This document shows positions 6,303-7,385 of a stretch of DNA of 7,385 bases, piece by piece. The stretch's first letter is position 1; every line of letters starts with the position of its first letter. The stretch is from Collinsella aerofaciens. Its GTDB lineage: Bacteria > Actinomycetota > Coriobacteriia > Coriobacteriales > Coriobacteriaceae. Under the pieces are notes generated by a model that was given only the letters and a program-made list of their open reading frames with translations, ran no database searches and was not told the DNA's origin. The translations under genes were made by a program, and so were the position numbers. The stretch is taken from the NCBI GenBank assembly GCA_008671285.1, contig RPYR01000155.1, positions 1 to 7,385 of the forward strand. Direction: 5' to 3'.

Positions 6303-7385
6303 TTAGAAGCTACCGCGCTTCAGGAAGTCGGGAAGCTCGAACTGATCGTTGCCGAAGTTAGGAAGCTCGGTGCCACCGACGTTGCGGGTCGGAGCGGCCT
6401 GAGCCGGGCTCGTGGCAGGAGCGGTGCGCTGCGGCTCAGCGGAGGCAGCGGCCTTGCTCTGAGACTGCTGAGCAGCAAAGAGCTCGTCCTGACGGTTGAC
6501 GTTGGAGTCGGAGAAGCCCGTAGCGATGACGGTGATACGCACCTGATCGCCCAGGGACTCGTCGACAACGGTACCGAAGATGATGTTGGCCTCGGGGTCG
6601 ACGGCGTTGGCGACAACGTCGGCGGCGTCGCTGATCTCCTGGATGCCCAGGTCCTTGGAACCGGCGATGGAGAGCAGCACGCGCGTGGCACCATCGATGG
6701 AGCTCTCGAGCAGCGGGCTGGAGATGGCCTGCTGGGCAGCGTCGACGGCACGGGTATCCCCAGAAGAGGTACCGATACCCATCATGGCGGTACCGGCCTG
6801 CTTCATGATGGTCTTAACATCGGCGAAGTCCAGGTTGATGATACCGGGGACGGTGATGAGGTCGGTGATGCCCTGGGTGCCCTGGGAAAGGACGCCATCG
6901 GCAATCGCGAAGGCCTCGAGCATGGTGGTCTTCTTCTCGGCGATGTCGAGCAGCTTATCGTTAGGGATGACGATCATGGTGTCGACGCAATCGGAGAGGG
7001 TCTTAATGCCCTCCTCGGCGCTCTTCTTGCGCTTGCGGCCCTCGAAGGTGAAGGGCTTGGTCACGACGGCGACGGTCAGCGCACCGACCTCGTTCATCGC
7101 GATATCGGCAACGATGGGAGCAGCGCCGGTACCGGTGCCACCGCCCTCGCCGCAGGTGATGAACACCATGTCGGCGCCAGCGAGCGCCTCGGCAATGTCG
7201 TCGCGGGACTCATCGGCAGCCTTGCGGCCAACCTCGGGGTTGGCGCCGGCGCCCAGGCCGCGGGTAAGGTCGGTGCCGATGTGCACCTTGATATCGGCAT
7301 CAGAGATCGCGAGTGCCTGAGCATCGGTGTTGATGGCAACAAACTCGACGCCGCGGATGCCCTCTTCGATCATTCGATTGACCGC
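6303..7385 (-). CDS. ftsZ: FtsZ, tubulin-like cell division GTPase, 5' end cut by window edge
   Basis: FtsZ polymerises with GTP into the cytokinetic ring at midcell. 360 residues are visible and the reading frame is open through the right edge. The first visible residues, [15 protein letters not shown], follow the Gly-rich loop in known FtsZ, so roughly 25-40 N-terminal residues and the start are missing. Visible hallmarks are the tubulin signature GGGTGTG (81-87), the T7 catalytic loop NLDFAD (184-189) that completes the GTPase site of the next subunit, and the C-terminal domain ending near 295. A variable linker (about 298-345) is rich in Ala, Gln, Ser and Pro. The conserved C-terminal peptide is [12 protein letters not shown], the likely docking site for SepF-type or other partners. 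The residues before the signature are TCGE, where many FtsZ have TAGM. A strong terminator follows. Confidence 0.97.
   Translation of the reverse strand, partial: AVNRMIEEGIRGVEFVAINTDAQALAISDADIKVHIGTDLTRGLGAGANPEVGRKAADESRDDIAEALAGADMVFITCGEGGGTGTGAAPIVADIAMNEVGALTVAVVTKPFTFEGRKRKKSAEEGIKTLSDCVDTMIVIPNDKLLDIAEKKTTMLEAFAIADGVLSQGTQGITDLITVPGIINLDFADVKTIMKQAGTAMMGIGTSSGDTRAVDAAQQAISSPLLESSIDGATRVLLSIAGSKDLGIQEISDAADVVANAVDPEANIIFGTVVDESLGDQVRITVIATGFSDSNVNRQDELFAAQQSQSKAAASAEPQRTAPATSPAQAAPTRNVGGTELPNFGNDQFELPDFLKRGSF

Overview
This window looks like chromosomal DNA from a high-GC Gram-positive, most likely a member of the class Coriobacteriia (Collinsella or Olsenella type). That placement rests on GC-rich codon use, actinobacterial-style protein sequences, and gene order around ftsZ. 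The genus is an inference and cannot be proven from the sequence alone. All eight genes lie on the minus strand, so transcription runs from high to low coordinates. Coding density is high and there is no gene-free stretch longer than about 210 bases. No RNA genes, mobile elements, CRISPR arrays or broken genes were seen.

In order of transcription: (1) the body and 3' end of ftsZ (cut by the right edge), closed by a strong Rho-independent terminator; (2) a 210-base intergenic region with a PHO-box-like direct repeat, small inverted repeats and a possible promoter; (3) pgeF/ylmD, a laccase-domain protein, whose stop overlaps the start of pstS; (4) pstS, pstC, pstA and pstB, the complete high-affinity phosphate ABC importer, almost gap-free; (5) phoU, after a 92-base gap, followed by a GC-rich hairpin that is probably a terminator; (6) yggS/ylmE, a PLP-binding protein cut by the left edge just before its end.

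The Pst genes form a functional unit. Lipoprotein PstS captures phosphate outside the membrane, PstC and PstA form the channel, PstB hydrolyses ATP, and PhoU links transport state to Pho signalling. The flanking genes ftsZ, ylmD and ylmE are normally consecutive in the division cluster of many Gram-positives (ftsZ-ylmD-ylmE-sepF). The most interesting point is therefore that a whole pstSCAB-phoU operon sits between ylmD and ylmE, with ylmD now apparently the translationally coupled first gene of the phosphate operon. Secondary points are the altered metal-binding motifs and acidic C-terminal extension of PhoU, and the PHO-box-like repeat placed upstream of pgeF rather than directly upstream of pstS. 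No wholly new system was recognised.
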